Shown: positions 45,312-54,122 of the stretch, piece after piece
Layout of the letters: each line of letters begins with the position of its first letter
Numbering within the stretch: position 1 is the first letter of the stretch
Assembly: GCA_001513145.1 (NCBI GenBank)
Contig: LFSP01000037.1
Location: 82,390-146,389 of the forward strand
Direction of reading: 5' to 3'
DNA from: Clostridia bacterium DTU025
GTDB taxonomy: Bacteria > Bacillota > DTU025
Length of the DNA stretch: 64,000 nt
Position numbers and translations under genes: made by a program
The notes under the pieces: generated by a model
The model's input: only the letters and a program-made list of their open reading frames with translations
The model's database searches: none
What the model was told of the DNA's origin: nothing

Positions 45312-46849
45312 CGTTCCACCCCTCCGAAAAACGTGGCGCGGTATCCCAAGGCCTCCAACACGTGTTCCTCGCGGATCTCCGATGAACCGTCGAGGTCGGC
45401 GATGGTTCGCGCCACCTTGATCATGCTGTGGTATGCCCTGACTGACATGCCGAATCGGTCGACAGCACTGGAAAGGAGCGCGGCCGCATGCCTGCCGGAG
45501 CTCAGCAGGCGCCGAACCTGGCCAGGCGCCACGTGGGAGTTGGTAGCTCCCTCGCGGCCGTACCGCTCAGCCTGTATCGCCCGGGCAGACTCGATCCGCC
45601 TGCGCACGGCCTCGGTCGTTCGGCTGGCCGAGACCACCGTGAGCCGAGCCGACTCGCGCCTGGGCACCTCCACGCGGATATCGATCCTGTCGGCGGTGGG
45701 CCCGCCAAGACGGCGGCGGTAAGAGGCCAGGGTTGACGGGCTGCACGTGCACTCCTCCGGCCTGTAACCGTGCATACCGCACGGACACGGGTTCGCGCAG
45801 GCCACCATGATGAAATCAGCGGGATACGACACGGCGGAGCCTGCCCTCATGAGCCTTACGACGCGCTTCTCCATGGGCTCGGCCAATGACCGGATCACGG
45901 CTGGCGCGAACTGCGCGAGCTCGTCAAGGAAAAGGATGCCCGTGTGCGCCAGGGTCACTTCGCCTGGCACTGGAGGCACGCCTCCGCCCAACATGCCTGC
46001 GACGGTGGTGGTGTGGTTGGGCTGCCTGAAGGGCCTGCGGCGGGAGCACACGCTGGCGACGTCCTCACCGGCGATGCTTCGGATGGAGGCTGTGGCCAGC
46101 CACTCGCTGTCGGAAAGGGGAGGCATCACATCTGCCGCGCACGACGCCAGCATGGTCTTGCCTGTGCCCGGCGGACCCACCAGAAGAACGTGGTGCCCGC
46201 CGGCGATGGCAACCTCCATGGCGCGCACCGCCGCATCCTGACCCAATACGTGCGCGACGTCCAGCATCGGTTCGGTCGAAGCTTCCGGCGCCGGATCGCC
46301 GGCGCCGGGGCCCGCTGGCTCAGGCAGACGCGGCATCTGCCCCGACCTCAGAAACCGCACCGCCTGCACCAGGTCGGCAACAGGCACCACCGTGACGCCA
46401 GGCACGAGACACGCCTCCCGGCAGTTGGCCGCCGGGACCACCACGTGGCTCAGACCGGCCGATGCCGCGGCTATGCAGGCGGGGATGACGCCCTTCACCG
46501 GCATCACCCTGCCGTCCAGGGCGAGCTCTCCCACCAGGGCGCATCGTTCTGTGGCACCGGCGGGAAGTTGCCCCGAAGCCGCCAGCACTGAGACGGCCAT
46601 CGGCAGGTCAAGGCCCACTCCGAGCTTGTGCTGCCAGGCCGGTGAGAGGTTAATGGTGAGCCGCGCCAGGGGGAACTGGAAACCGGCGTTGCGGAGAGCC
46701 GGCCGTATCCTGCTGGTGGCCTCCCTCACGCTGGCATCAGGAAGGCCCACGATCTCAACGCACGGAAGGCCACGGTGATGGTCGCACTCCACTGCGACCA
46801 TGAGGCCAGCCACACCCTTCACCGCGCAGCCCCACGCTCGCCCAAGCAC
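45308..46849 (-). CDS. comM: ComM/YifB-family Mg-chelatase-like AAA+ helicase
   Basis: ComM/YifB proteins are AAA+ ATPases; ComM in Gram-negatives promotes branch migration during transformation. The 513-residue product has the N-terminal ChlI-like domain (CVEIVGLPDASVREATSRIR, LTINLSPAWQHKLGVGLDLP), Walker A VLLVGPPGTGKTMLAS, Walker B ILFLDELAQF, a zinc region CANPCPCGMHGYRPEEC (with a further Cys after it) and a C-terminal ChlI domain (SVRAYHSMIKVARTIADLDG). The region between N-domain and AAA+ (about 200-235) is Pro/Ala rich. A longer frame runs into yraN; GTG 46849 gives the family start. It is coupled to dprA. Confidence 0.92.
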   Translation of the reverse strand: MLGRAWGCAVKGVAGLMVAVECDHHRGLPCVEIVGLPDASVREATSRIRPALRNAGFQFPLARLTINLSPAWQHKLGVGLDLPMAVSVLAASGQLPAGATERCALVGELALDGRVMPVKGVIPACIAAASAGLSHVVVPAANCREACLVPGVTVVPVADLVQAVRFLRSGQMPRLPEPAGPGAGDPAPEASTEPMLDVAHVLGQDAAVRAMEVAIAGGHHVLLVGPPGTGKTMLASCAADVMPPLSDSEWLATASIRSIAGEDVASVCSRRRPFRQPNHTTTVAGMLGGGVPPVPGEVTLAHTGILFLDELAQFAPAVIRSLAEPMEKRVVRLMRAGSAVSYPADFIMVACANPCPCGMHGYRPEECTCSPSTLASYRRRLGGPTADRIDIRVEVPRRESARLTVVSASRTTEAVRRRIESARAIQAERYGREGATNSHVAPGQVRRLLSSGRHAAALLSSAVDRFGMSVRAYHSMIKVARTIADLDGSSEIREEHVLEALGYRATFFGGVER

Positions 46850-46872
46850 CGCCGATGCACCGCCATCTCCGG

Positions 46873-47247
46873 CTACCCGGTGATGTTGGGAACGTGGACG
46901 AGCTCGACCCCTATGAGCCTCCGCTCGGATACTCCGCGGGCGCGTATGCCCACGACGTCCACGCGCACCGATGCGAAGCCCCACTTGATGGCCGCAAGCC
47001 GCGCGGCCCTGGAGAGCCTCTCGGCTTTGGCCGGCGTGATCTGCTCGATGGGGCTTCCGAAGGCCGAGGAGAGCCTCGTTTTGACCTCCACCACCACCAA
47101 GGCGTCACCTTGGCGCGCCAGGATGTCCACCTCGCAGCCTGCCAGCTTCAGGTTCCTCCCCAGGATCTGAAACCCCGCGGCCTCAAGATGCTTGGCAGCC
47201 AGCGCCTCGCCCAAGGCCCCGGCCAATTGCGTCACCCGGCTTCCCAT
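46873..47247 (-). CDS. YraN family (UPF0102) putative nuclease
   Basis: UPF0102/YraN proteins have a restriction-endonuclease-like fold and unknown function. The product of about 124 residues has LGEALAAKHLEAAGFQILGR, NLKLAGCEVDILARQGDALV and VVEVKTRLSSAFGSPIEQIT, containing the conserved E-x-D and E-V-K-x-R catalytic-like residues. The ATG at 47247 has GGTGGTG 4 bases upstream; a GTG at 47265 would add six residues. It precedes comM by 23 bases, a common arrangement (rnhB-yraN-comM-dprA). Confidence 0.88.
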   Translation of the reverse strand: MGSRVTQLAGALGEALAAKHLEAAGFQILGRNLKLAGCEVDILARQGDALVVVEVKTRLSSAFGSPIEQITPAKAERLSRAARLAAIKWGFASVRVDVVGIRARGVSERRLIGVELVHVPNITG

Positions 47248-47326
47248 GTACACCACCAGTACCACCGGTAATTGCCATGTGAACCATCATTCTGCCAAAG
47301 AGTGTTGAATTCCTGCCCACAGACGA

Positions 47327-47348
47327 CAAAATCGCCCTTTCGGGCGAT
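47327..47348 (-). terminator. Intrinsic terminator after rnhB
   Basis: ATCGCCC and GGGCGAT form a perfect 7-bp stem with a 4-base loop, and the minus strand continues TTTTGTC. It starts directly after the rnhB stop codon, ending the ylxM-rnhB operon. Confidence 0.8.
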
Positions 47349-47349
47349 C

Positions 47350-47991
47350 TCACCCCACCCCTCTGAACGTCAACCGGTGGATACTGCAAGGCCCCAGGCG
47401 CCTCAGCGCCTCCAGGTGCTGGGGCGTGGGATACCCTTTGTGCTGGGCGAATCCGTAACCCGGGTAGAGTCTGTCCATCTCCGTCATGAGCTCATCCCTG
47501 GTCACCTTTGCCAGGATTGACGCCGCGGCCACGCACTGGCTGCGGCAGTCTCCGCCCACCACCGCGATGCACCTTGCACCCACGTCGATGGTGTCGCGCC
47601 CGTCCACCAGGACCAGGTCAGGCGCGATCCTCAACCCCCGCACCGCCCTGACCATGGCCGTGAGGGTTGCCCGGCGGATATTCAGCGCGTCGATCTCACC
47701 GGGCTCCGCCATCCCCAGGTTCCAGGCCAAGGCCTGTTCCCTTATGACGGCGGAGAGCCTGGCCCGCACGGCTGGCGTCAACCGCTTACTATCGTTCACC
47801 TCAGGCAGGCATAGCCCTGCCGGGAGGATCACCGCAGCGGCTACCACAGGCCCGGCCAGCGGGCCCCGCCCAGCCTCGTCCACCCCGGCAACGTGTATGC
47901 AGCGACCGTCGCGCACAGCCTCATCGAACTCTGCTCTGTAGGCCCTCTCGGCCCGCGGGGCTCTCTCGGCATTGTTTGCCAGGCGGCTCAT
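47350..47991 (-). CDS. rnhB: Ribonuclease HII
   Basis: RNase HII removes ribonucleotides and RNA-DNA hybrids from DNA. The 213-residue product has the catalytic VAGVDEAGRGPLAGPVVAAA (Asp38, Glu39), NDSKRLTPAVRARLS, LVLVDGRDTIDVG with another catalytic Asp, and ASILAKVTRDELMTEMDRLY with YGFAQHKGYPTPQHLEALRR. Length is usual. The ATG at 47991 overlaps the rbgA stop (ATGA). It is the last gene of its operon. Confidence 0.97.
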   Translation of the reverse strand: MSRLANNAERAPRAERAYRAEFDEAVRDGRCIHVAGVDEAGRGPLAGPVVAAAVILPAGLCLPEVNDSKRLTPAVRARLSAVIREQALAWNLGMAEPGEIDALNIRRATLTAMVRAVRGLRIAPDLVLVDGRDTIDVGARCIAVVGGDCRSQCVAAASILAKVTRDELMTEMDRLYPGYGFAQHKGYPTPQHLEALRRLGPCSIHRLTFRGVG

Positions 47992-48884
47992 CGCTCCCCA
48001 CCTGGCCGTTCCAACGTGATCCTCCCGAGCTTTCCGCCGCGCAGCTCTCTGAGGAAAATCAGCGCAGCCCTGGCAGTGTCAACAGCCCCGCCAGGCGCCA
48101 GAAGCCCCCGCGCCTTCCCCACAGCCTCCAGGATGACGTGGGGGTCGCTCAGGTCATCCTGCACAGAGTACTTCTCCCTGAAGCCGCGGTACCCCGCCTC
48201 ATCCAACACCGGGAAGAGCCATCGACACACCTCCTCAGCGTCGAACAGCGTGTCGTCGACGCACCCGAGTGCGCACAGCTTCATCCACGTCGCTTGATCG
48301 TCAACGCGGGTGGGCATGATGCCAGGGGTGTCCAGAAGCTCCAGGTCGGGGCCTACCACGATCCACTGCTTGGCGCGGGTAACGCCTGGCTTGTCTCCCA
48401 CCCTGGCGCCAGCGCGGCGCGACACCCTGTTGATGAAGGACGACTTGCCCACGTTCGGCATGCCGACCACGGCCGACCGAAACCTCCTTCGCAGCCCGCC
48501 ACCCTTGCCGCTTCCGCCGCCTCGGCCGGACCGGCTCGAGCCGGACCTGGCGGCAGTGACCGCCGCGCGCATCGCCGCCTGGATCCCTGCCCCAGTCTGG
48601 CTGTTGGTGGCGACGGCGATCCCGCCGGCGGCCCGAACGTGCCGTCTCCAGGCCTCCGTAGTCGCCTCATCTGCCAGGTCAGCCTTGTTCAGGGCCACCA
48701 CCAACGGCAGTCTGCCCGCTATCACCGCCAGAGCCGGGTTCGACGTGGCCGTCGGCGCACGGCTGTCTACTATCTCGATGACCACGTCGATGAGCTTCAA
48801 CATGGCCGCCAGCTCCGCCTCGGCTTTGGCCATGTGCCCTGGATACCACGACTGGGCCAACTCGAACCCTCCTTTCGGCATCAC
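47988..48884 (-). CDS. rbgA: Ribosome biogenesis GTPase RbgA (YlqF)
   Basis: RbgA is a circularly permuted GTPase needed for late 50S assembly. The 298-residue product begins with the family's WYPGHMAKAEAELAAMLKLI, then permuted motifs: G4 VVALNKADLADE (about 64), G1 VVGMPNVGKSSFINRVSRRA, GVTRAKQWI with the G2 Thr, and G3 LLDTPGIMPTRV. An inserted Gly/Ser/Arg-rich stretch (about 113-130, with SGSSRSGRGGGSGKGGG) enlarges the linker between G4 and G1. It lies 101 bases after rplS; a hairpin with a G-U pair occupies that gap. Confidence 0.95.
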   Translation of the reverse strand: MMPKGGFELAQSWYPGHMAKAEAELAAMLKLIDVVIEIVDSRAPTATSNPALAVIAGRLPLVVALNKADLADEATTEAWRRHVRAAGGIAVATNSQTGAGIQAAMRAAVTAARSGSSRSGRGGGSGKGGGLRRRFRSAVVGMPNVGKSSFINRVSRRAGARVGDKPGVTRAKQWIVVGPDLELLDTPGIMPTRVDDQATWMKLCALGCVDDTLFDAEEVCRWLFPVLDEAGYRGFREKYSVQDDLSDPHVILEAVGKARGLLAPGGAVDTARAALIFLRELRGGKLGRITLERPGGER

Positions 48885-48909
48885 AGAGGTTCACCGGTAC
48901 GCGACGCCG

Positions 48910-48934
48910 CCGGTGATGAGCATCTCACCACCGG
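48910..48934 (-). terminator. Hairpin between rplS and rbgA
   Basis: On the minus strand CCGGTGGTGAG pairs with CTCATCACCGG, an 11-bp stem around a 3-base loop with one G-U pair. The G-U pair exists only in minus-strand RNA, which supports a transcript-level role. No U-run follows, so a stability or processing element is likelier than full termination. Confidence 0.5.
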
Positions 48935-48985
48935 ACGAGTCGGGACCTGCGATCCTGCAGTCTGTTTCCCCTCGGCGTTGCTTTG

Positions 48986-49345
48986 TTACTGGGTCGCGAC
49001 TTCGCGCTTGCGCTCGCGGACCTTTGCCCGCTTGCCCACACGGCCGCGGAGGTAGTACAGCTTAGCCCTACGCACTCTGCCCTGCCGCGCCACTTCGATC
49101 CTCTCGATCTTGGGCGAATGAAGAGGGAAGACCCTTTCCACGCCCACGCCGCCGGAGAGCTTGCGCACGGTAAACGTCTCGCTGACGCCCTTGCCGCGCC
49201 GGGAGATGACAGTGCCCTCGAACACCTGGATGCGTTCGCGGTTGCCTTCCACGACTTTCACGTGCACCCTGACGGTGTCGCCAGGGCCGAACTCAGGAAT
49301 GTCCTGACGCAACTGTTCGGCTTCTATTCTATCGATGATGTTCAC
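48986..49345 (-). CDS. rplS: 50S ribosomal protein L19
   Basis: L19 lies at the 30S-50S interface and helps form intersubunit bridges. The 119-residue product has [60 protein letters not shown] and [20 protein letters not shown], the complete family pattern. The GTG start at 49345 has GAGGAGTG upstream inside the end of trmD, with a GTGA overlap to the trmD stop. Confidence 0.98.
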   Translation of the reverse strand: MNIIDRIEAEQLRQDIPEFGPGDTVRVHVKVVEGNRERIQVFEGTVISRRGKGVSETFTVRKLSGGVGVERVFPLHSPKIERIEVARQGRVRRAKLYYLRGRVGKRAKVRERKREVATQ

Positions 49346-50115
49346 TGCTGTTCACTCCTCATGATGGACTTGAGAATGCGCTTATCTTCGTCTGTCAGCT
49401 CAGCAGTCTCCAGAAGGTCCGGCCTGCGAAGCAGGGTCCGCCTAAGCGCCTCCGTGCGCCGCCACACCCTGATACGCTCGTGATCGCCTGAAAGCAGCAC
49501 CTCCGGCACCTCCATGCCCCTCCAGTTTCGGGGCCTCGTGTAGTGCGGGTAGTCCAGGATCCCGTTCCAGAATGAATCCTCCGTGGCGCTGTCTGCATCC
49601 CCCAGAACCCCGGGTATCAGGCGGACAGTGGCGTCCACTATCACCATGGCCGGCAACTCGCCACCGGTCAGGACGTAGTCTCCGATGGATACCTCGTCCG
49701 TGAAGATGCCGCTGACTCGCTCGTCGATTCCCTCGTAATGGCCACACACTATGATCAGGTGCTCCTCTTGCGCGAACTCCCTGGCCATCTCTTGGGAGAA
49801 CCTCTTCCCGGCAGGGGTCGTCAGGATCACCCTGGCCGTGCCGCCCCCGGCGCCCTCGGCACCCTCGGTACCTTCAGCACCTTCCTTCGGCAGCACGCTC
49901 TGCACCGCCGCCCATACGGGCTCGGCCATCATCACCATGCCGGGGCCGCCGCCGAAGGGGTAGTCGTCCACACACCTGTGCTTATCCTGCGTGAAGTCGC
50001 GGATGTCATGTATCCTCAGCTCCACCAGGCCCTTCTCCTGCGCCCTGCCGATCATGCTCTCCGACATGGGGCCGTGGAACATGCCGGGGAAAATGGTGAG
50101 CACATCAATGCGCAT
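49342..50115 (-). CDS. trmD: tRNA (guanine-N1)-methyltransferase TrmD
   Basis: TrmD makes m1G37 in tRNA, preventing frameshifts. The 257-residue product begins [20 protein letters not shown] and contains [20 protein letters not shown], the trefoil-knot SAM site [34 protein letters not shown] and [21 protein letters not shown] Gly/Glu-rich insertion ([15 protein letters not shown], about 78-92) is unusual and comes from a near-repeat of GGT/GCC/GAG-type codons at 49835-49885. It is coupled to rplS and follows rimM by 7 bases. Confidence 0.97.
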   Translation of the reverse strand: MRIDVLTIFPGMFHGPMSESMIGRAQEKGLVELRIHDIRDFTQDKHRCVDDYPFGGGPGMVMMAEPVWAAVQSVLPKEGAEGTEGAEGAGGGTARVILTTPAGKRFSQEMAREFAQEEHLIIVCGHYEGIDERVSGIFTDEVSIGDYVLTGGELPAMVIVDATVRLIPGVLGDADSATEDSFWNGILDYPHYTRPRNWRGMEVPEVLLSGDHERIRVWRRTEALRRTLLRRPDLLETAELTDEDKRILKSIMRSEQQ

Positions 50116-50122
50116 AGCGGGA

Positions 50123-50641
50123 TCACCTCAACCCTGGCCGACGCTCTACAACCACTCGACGGTTCTCCAGGTCGATGTCCACCACGTAGCTCTTGACCAT
50201 CGGCACCAGATATTCGGGACCGCCATCTGCCGCTTCCACCACCAACACATCGTTGGCGGGGCGGTCCAGCACCTCGATGACCTGCCCCAGCAGGTTCCCT
50301 TCCTGGTCGTAGCAGTCCAGTCCCACCAGCATGAAGTGGTAGTACTCGCCCTCAGGCAGTTGCGGCAGGGTGCTTGCGGGCACCATCAGCTCGGCGCCTC
50401 TCAGCCGCTCCGCCGCGCCTGCGTCGGCCACTTCTTCCAGCTTCACTATGGCGAGGCCCTTAGACACGTTGGCTTTCTGCCACTCCACGGCGGCCTTCCA
50501 TGCCGGGGCGGCCCCCGCCTGCACCATCACCCATTGCACGTGGCGAAACCTGTGCGGGTCGCCGTTGGCCGGCGCCACCTTGAGCTCGCCCTTCACACCG
50601 TGCACGCCTACGACGGTACCCACAACGACCAGGTCGTCCAT
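50123..50641 (-). CDS. rimM: 16S rRNA processing protein RimM
   Basis: RimM assists 30S head assembly around S19. The 172-residue product has the RimM N-terminal barrel ([33 protein letters not shown]) and the C-terminal PRC-barrel ([60 protein letters not shown]). It lies between khpA and trmD in the usual rpsP operon. Confidence 0.95.
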   Translation of the reverse strand: MDDLVVVGTVVGVHGVKGELKVAPANGDPHRFRHVQWVMVQAGAAPAWKAAVEWQKANVSKGLAIVKLEEVADAGAAERLRGAELMVPASTLPQLPEGEYYHFMLVGLDCYDQEGNLLGQVIEVLDRPANDVLVVEAADGGPEYLVPMVKSYVVDIDLENRRVVVERRPGLR

Positions 50642-50651
50642 GGCTATGCGC

Positions 50652-50912
50652 TCACTCCACTATCTCAACAGTGGCCTTTTTTCCCTGGCGCGCCGCTATG
50701 GCCTTGACAACCGTCCGCATGGCCCTGGCTACGCGCCCGTGTCTGCCGATGACCTTACCCATATCGTCGGGAGCCACCCTAACCTCGAGGATCACGGACC
50801 CGTCCGCATCGATCTGCTTCACTCTGACCATTTCCGGCTGGTCTACCAGGTTGGCGGCCATATACGATACCAAAGAACTGAGCTCTACCCGATTCCGCCG
50901 GCTACTTGCCAT
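50652..50912 (-). CDS. khpA: KH-domain RNA-binding protein KhpA (YlqC)
   Basis: KhpA is a small single-KH RNA-binding protein that partners KhpB/Jag in many Firmicutes. The core has [40 protein letters not shown] (with the KH GRHG loop) and [20 protein letters not shown]. The start is uncertain: ATG 50912 overlaps the rpsP end by 11 bases and has GGTGGGG close by, while a TTG at 50873 would give a product of 73 residues nearer the family norm. I use the ATG. It sits between rpsP and rimM as usual. Confidence 0.9.
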   Translation of the reverse strand: MASSRRNRVELSSLVSYMAANLVDQPEMVRVKQIDADGSVILEVRVAPDDMGKVIGRHGRVARAMRTVVKAIAARQGKKATVEIVE

Positions 50913-51186
50913 CGGCCCCACCGGCTGCGTCCTTCTTCAGGGCGTCCATCACGCCTGCCTTAACCAGAAGATCCTTTGCCGTGTCAGATGGCTGAGCTCC
51001 CTTTCGAATCCAGTCGACAGTCTTCTCCACGTTCACCACTAGCTCCGCCGGCTCGGTTCTGGGGTTGTAGTGACCCACTACATCAATGAACCGCCCATCC
51101 CTGGGCGAACGGGAGTCGGCTACCACCAGACGGTAGCTGGGCTGCTTCTTCGCACCTGTTCTCATAAGTCTGATACGAACGGCCAT
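50902..51186 (-). CDS. rpsP: 30S ribosomal protein S16
   Basis: S16 is an early-assembling small-subunit protein. The 94-residue product has [60 protein letters not shown] and [17 protein letters not shown], with a short Lys/Asp/Gly-rich tail. It follows ffh by 28 bases in the conserved ylxM-ffh-rpsP order. Confidence 0.98.
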   Translation of the reverse strand: MAVRIRLMRTGAKKQPSYRLVVADSRSPRDGRFIDVVGHYNPRTEPAELVVNVEKTVDWIRKGAQPSDTAKDLLVKAGVMDALKKDAAGGADGK

Positions 51187-51214
51187 GTTGTTGAATGCAC
51201 CTCCGAAGTGTTGT

Positions 51215-52558
51215 TCATGGCATGAAAGGCATCTTTCCCAGGGGCCCTCTGCGCCTTGACGCGTCGCTGATCTGCTTGATCATCTTCCTGGTCTGCTCGA
51301 ACTGCTTGAGGAGCGCATTTACGTCCTGCACCTTCGTGCCGCTGCCCGCGGCGATCCGCCTCTTGCGCGACCCGTCGATCATGGACGGGTTCCTCCGCTC
51401 CTCCGGAGTCATCGACCTGATTATCGCCTCGACCTTGCCGAGCTCCTTCTCGCTGACCTGCAGGTCCTTCAGGGCCTTGGCCTTGCCCAGGCCCGGAATC
51501 ATGCCCAAGAGCTGGTCCAGCGGACCCATCTTCCGCACATCCTGCAGCTGATTGAGGAAGTCCTCCAGCGTGAACTGCTGCTTGCGGAGCTTCTCCTCCA
51601 TCTTGCGGGCCTGCTCGGCGTCGAAAGCCTCCTGCGCCCGCTCGATGATGGTGAGCACGTCGCCCATGCCCAGGATGCGCGATGACATCCTGTCGGGATG
51701 GAACTGCTCCAAAGCGTCGAGCTTCTCGCCGGTGGCCACGAACTTGATGGGCTTGCCCGTCACTGCCCTCACCGACAGCGCCGCGCCGCCCCTGGCGTCG
51801 CCGTCCAACTTCGTCAGGACCACGCCATCGATGCCCATCCGCTGGTTGAACGTGGTGGCCACATTGACGGCGTCCTGCCCGGTCATGGCATCTACTACCA
51901 GCAAGACCTCATGCGGTAAGACCCTGGCTCGTATCCGCTCCAGCTCCACCATCATCTCGTCATCTATGTGAAGGCGTCCGGCCGTGTCAAGGATCACAGT
52001 GTCGTAGCCGAAGGACTTCGCCCTCTCCATCGCTCCAGCCGCAATGTCGGCCGGGTCGACCTTATCGCCCAGGGTGAAGACCTCGATGTTCAGCTGGGAG
52101 CCAAGCACCTGCAACTGTCTGATGGCTGCGGGCCGGTAGACGTCCGCCGCCGCAAGGAGCGGCTTCCTGCCCTGCCTCCTCAAGAGGGCGGCGAGTTTGC
52201 CGCAGGTGGTGGTCTTGCCCGACCCCTGCAGCCCCACCAGCATGATCAGGGTCGGGGGTTTCGGCGCGAAAGTGATCTTCGAAGACTGCCCGCCCATCAA
52301 GTCGGTGAGCTCTTCGTGGACGATCTTGATGACCTGCTGCGCAGGGGTGAGGCTTGCCAACACTTCCTCGCCCACCGCCCTTGCGCGGACACGGGCTACA
52401 AAGTCCTTCACGACCTTGAAGTTGACATCGGCCTCCAACAGAGCCATACGAACCTCTTTCAGCGCAAGGTCCACGTCCTTCTCCGTGAGCTTGCCCCGGT
52501 TCCTGAGATTCTTGAAAACGCCCTGAAGCTTTGCCGAGAGGTTCTCGAACACCGGCAC
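51215..52558 (-). CDS. ffh: Signal recognition particle protein Ffh
   Basis: Ffh (SRP54) binds signal sequences on the ribosome and 4.5S/scRNA and targets proteins to FtsY. The 447-residue product has the N domain (about 1-95), the G domain with [58 protein letters not shown] and [20 protein letters not shown], and the Met-rich M domain ending in [20 protein letters not shown], which holds the RNA-binding motif. The start is GTG at 52558. It follows ylxM by 52 bases. Confidence 0.98.
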   Translation of the reverse strand: MPVFENLSAKLQGVFKNLRNRGKLTEKDVDLALKEVRMALLEADVNFKVVKDFVARVRARAVGEEVLASLTPAQQVIKIVHEELTDLMGGQSSKITFAPKPPTLIMLVGLQGSGKTTTCGKLAALLRRQGRKPLLAAADVYRPAAIRQLQVLGSQLNIEVFTLGDKVDPADIAAGAMERAKSFGYDTVILDTAGRLHIDDEMMVELERIRARVLPHEVLLVVDAMTGQDAVNVATTFNQRMGIDGVVLTKLDGDARGGAALSVRAVTGKPIKFVATGEKLDALEQFHPDRMSSRILGMGDVLTIIERAQEAFDAEQARKMEEKLRKQQFTLEDFLNQLQDVRKMGPLDQLLGMIPGLGKAKALKDLQVSEKELGKVEAIIRSMTPEERRNPSMIDGSRKRRIAAGSGTKVQDVNALLKQFEQTRKMIKQISDASRRRGPLGKMPFMP

Positions 52559-52610
52559 TCACCTGCCTTCTGTTCACCTAGTTCACGGGCTTCCGCTGCG
52601 CGGCCCGCAC

Positions 52611-52988
52611 CTACAGGAGGTCCGGCTCTGAAAGCAGCCCTTCAAGCGCCTCCTCGACGCTCTCCAGCACAGCCCCGGCCTGCGCGCAGTTACCCTTGGC
52701 CAGGTGATCACGGGCCTCACGTAGACGGGCGGCGGAGTTAGCAAGACGACGATGAAGCTCCTCGCTGCGGGCGACAAGCCCGAACTGAGCCTCGTAGCCC
52801 TCCATCGCGCGCTCCGCCCTTACCAGCGTGTCATACACCGCCTGCCGGGAGATCCCCTGAGCTTCCGCTATCTCGCCGAGCGACAGGTCGTTCAGGAAGT
52901 AGTCGGTGGCGATCTCCCGCTGCTTGTCGGTGAGCAACACGCTGTACCTGTCCAGGAGCGCGCTCATGCGCAGCATCTTCTCCAGCAT
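52611..52988 (-). CDS. ylxM: YlxM, SRP-associated helix-turn-helix protein
   Basis: YlxM is a small DNA-binding-like protein co-transcribed with ffh and reported to affect SRP GTPase activity in streptococci. The 125-residue product has LLDRYSVLLTDKQREIATDY, the helix-turn-helix region LGEIAEAQGISRQAVYDTLV and RAERAMEGYEAQFGL, followed by a coiled-coil-like charged C-terminus. The ATG at 52988 has GGAGGT 9 bases upstream; seven extra upstream codons are open but unsupported. It is the first gene of the operon driven from 53052-53080. Confidence 0.95.
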   Translation of the reverse strand: MLEKMLRMSALLDRYSVLLTDKQREIATDYFLNDLSLGEIAEAQGISRQAVYDTLVRAERAMEGYEAQFGLVARSEELHRRLANSAARLREARDHLAKGNCAQAGAVLESVEEALEGLLSEPDLL

Positions 52989-53051
52989 GCAGCACGCACC
53001 TCCACACACCCGGATTGGTGTTAAGGCGCAGGCCTTTACATCGTAAGTGAC

Positions 53052-53080
53052 AGTATACCCCGGTGGTACGGTGGTGTCAA
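53052..53080 (-). promoter_or_regulatory. Near-consensus sigma-A promoter of the ylxM-ffh operon
   Basis: On the minus strand TTGACA (-35, perfect) and TATACT (-10, 5 of 6) are separated by exactly 17 bases. Transcription would start near 53045, about 57 bases ahead of ylxM. It is the strongest promoter I find, and it directly follows the repeat region that separates ftsY from ylxM. Confidence 0.9.
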
Positions 53081-53220
53081 GGGGAGTACGTTGACTGAAG
53101 CGGAGTGCTGGTAGCGCTGGTATTACGGTGGAGGCGCGGCGACGAGACGGCGCGGTGGCAGGTGTAGCGTTGTGACCAGTTTTCCCATCACGGAAACCAG
53201 GCTGAGCACTTCGCCTCCCG

Positions 53221-53840
53221 ATCGAGGAGCAGCTTAGGGCTTGCTCCTACATACGGAGGAGCACCCCTCGACTTGCTCCTCTAGAACGAGGAATACGGCG
53301 ATCCGAGAAGTGCGGTGGTCACGTCGCATGAACACGCCTCGCTGGGCCAGCGCTTCTAGCTGGAGGTTTGATCTGTCGCTTCCGGTCCATGGGACCTTGT
53401 GATCGCCGCCCCCGTTGGCGGCAGGCCCCAACACTGATCTGCACAGGCGATTCTCCTACACTTCGAGGAGCACTCTGCGGCTTGCTCCTCCAAACGGAGG
53501 GGCACTCCTCGACTTGCCCCTCCAAAGAGAGGAACACGGCGATCCGAAAGGCGCAGCGACTGCGCCTCCTGAGCACGCCTCGCTGGCCCACCGCTTCTAG
53601 CTGGGGTTCGATCTGTCACTTCCGGTCCATGGGACCTTGTGATCGCCGGCTGCGTTGGCGGCAGGCCCCAAGACTGATCTCCACAGGCGATTCTCCTACA
53701 CTTCGAGGAGCACTCTGCGGCTTGCTCCTCCAAACGGAGGGGCACTCCTCGACTTGCTCCTCCAAAGAGAGGAACACGGCGATCCGAAAGGCGCAGCGAC
53801 CGCGCCTCCTGAACACGCCTCGCTGGCCCACCGCTTCTAG
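53221..53840. repeat. 240-bp tandem repeat with internal hairpin subrepeats, about 2.6 copies
   Basis: Copies at about 53461-53700 and 53701-53840, with matching preceding sequence at 53401 and 53641, are offset by exactly 240 bases and differ at about 8 positions. An older, more diverged copy begins at 53221. Each unit starts with subrepeats of about 31-32 bases built on GGAGGAGCAC and TTGCTCCTCC, which pair with one another. A GGCGCAG/CTGCGCC hairpin (53550-53566) follows, then ACCGCTTCTAGCTGGGG, a GGTCCATGGGACC palindrome (about 53623-53635) and a GCCGGCTGCGTTGGCGGC-type stretch. As 240 is a multiple of three, frames stay open across copies, but conserved hairpins argue for an RNA or DNA element. 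Confidence 0.9.
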
Positions 53841-53912
53841 CCGAGGGGGAGCCTCAACCTCTGAGCCATCGGGATCTGCGATCAACCACTCGCATTGTGG
53901 CAAGTGCCGAAG

Positions 53913-53933
53913 CCCACCTTCGGTGGGGGTTTT
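53913..53933 (+). terminator. Plus-strand terminator-like hairpin
   Basis: CCCACC and GGTGGG form a stem with a 3-base loop, followed by GG and TTTT on the plus strand. No gene on that strand leads into it, so it would end only a transcript arising from the repeat region. The adjoining GGGGG-TTTT-CCCCC can also fold on itself. Confidence 0.4.
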
Positions 53934-53951
53934 CCCCCCGCATTGAGCGGC

Positions 53952-53993
53952 GAGGCGGGTGTGCTCCTCTCTACGTAGGAGCACACCCGCCTC
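53952..53993 (-). terminator. Long perfect hairpin downstream of ftsY
   Basis: GAGGCGGGTGTGCTCCT and AGGAGCACACCCGCCTC form a perfect 17-bp stem around an 8-base loop containing TACGTA, the longest uninterrupted stem in the window. It begins 129 bases past the ftsY stop. There is no U-run on the minus strand. Its inner GTGCTCCT/AGGAGCAC arms echo the hairpin subrepeats of the 240-bp units, so it may belong to the same family. Confidence 0.6.
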
Positions 53994-54122
53994 TGCGCCA
54001 CGAAAAAGAGGAGAACCTCGCTCGCACCTGTCCTTATGCCTAGCTCCCCCGGCCGAGCCCTCTGTCGTTGGTCCTACCCTTGGCCCCGCGACGCCGCCTC
54101 TGTTGTGCCGGCACGCCACCCA

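Larger units (their letters stand above)
53081..54122. other. About 1-kb repeat-rich non-coding region between ftsY and ylxM
   Basis: No gene is convincing here on either strand. The region holds about 2.6 copies of a 240-bp tandem repeat (53221-53840), a plus-strand terminator-like hairpin (53913-53933), a long perfect hairpin (53952-53993), and unique flanks. In most Firmicutes ftsY is followed almost directly by ylxM-ffh, so this is inserted or expanded material. I looked for the SRP RNA core motif here and did not find it. Confidence 0.75.

Noticed and set aside
53221-53840. CRISPR array
   Set aside because: The 31-32-base subrepeats pair with each other and are not separated by unique spacers, and there are no cas genes.
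53741-53880. tRNA-derived fold on the minus strand (GATCCCGA ... TCGGATC with a D-arm-like CTCA/TGAG)
   Set aside because: The acceptor pairing needs a bulge, the T-loop lacks the TTCRA pattern, and no anticodon arm forms. Probably chance pairing in a hairpin-rich repeat.
53356-53946. Overlapping open frames on both strands through the repeat array (129 and 192 codons)
   Set aside because: They stay open because the repeat period, 240, is divisible by three. They have no ribosome sites, no recognisable domain, and simply repeat themselves.
53081-54122. SRP RNA (ffs/scr) gene in the ftsY-ffh interval
   Set aside because: The conserved SRP RNA tetraloop/asymmetric-loop sequence (GGTCAGG...GGAAGCAGCC type) is not present on either strand.
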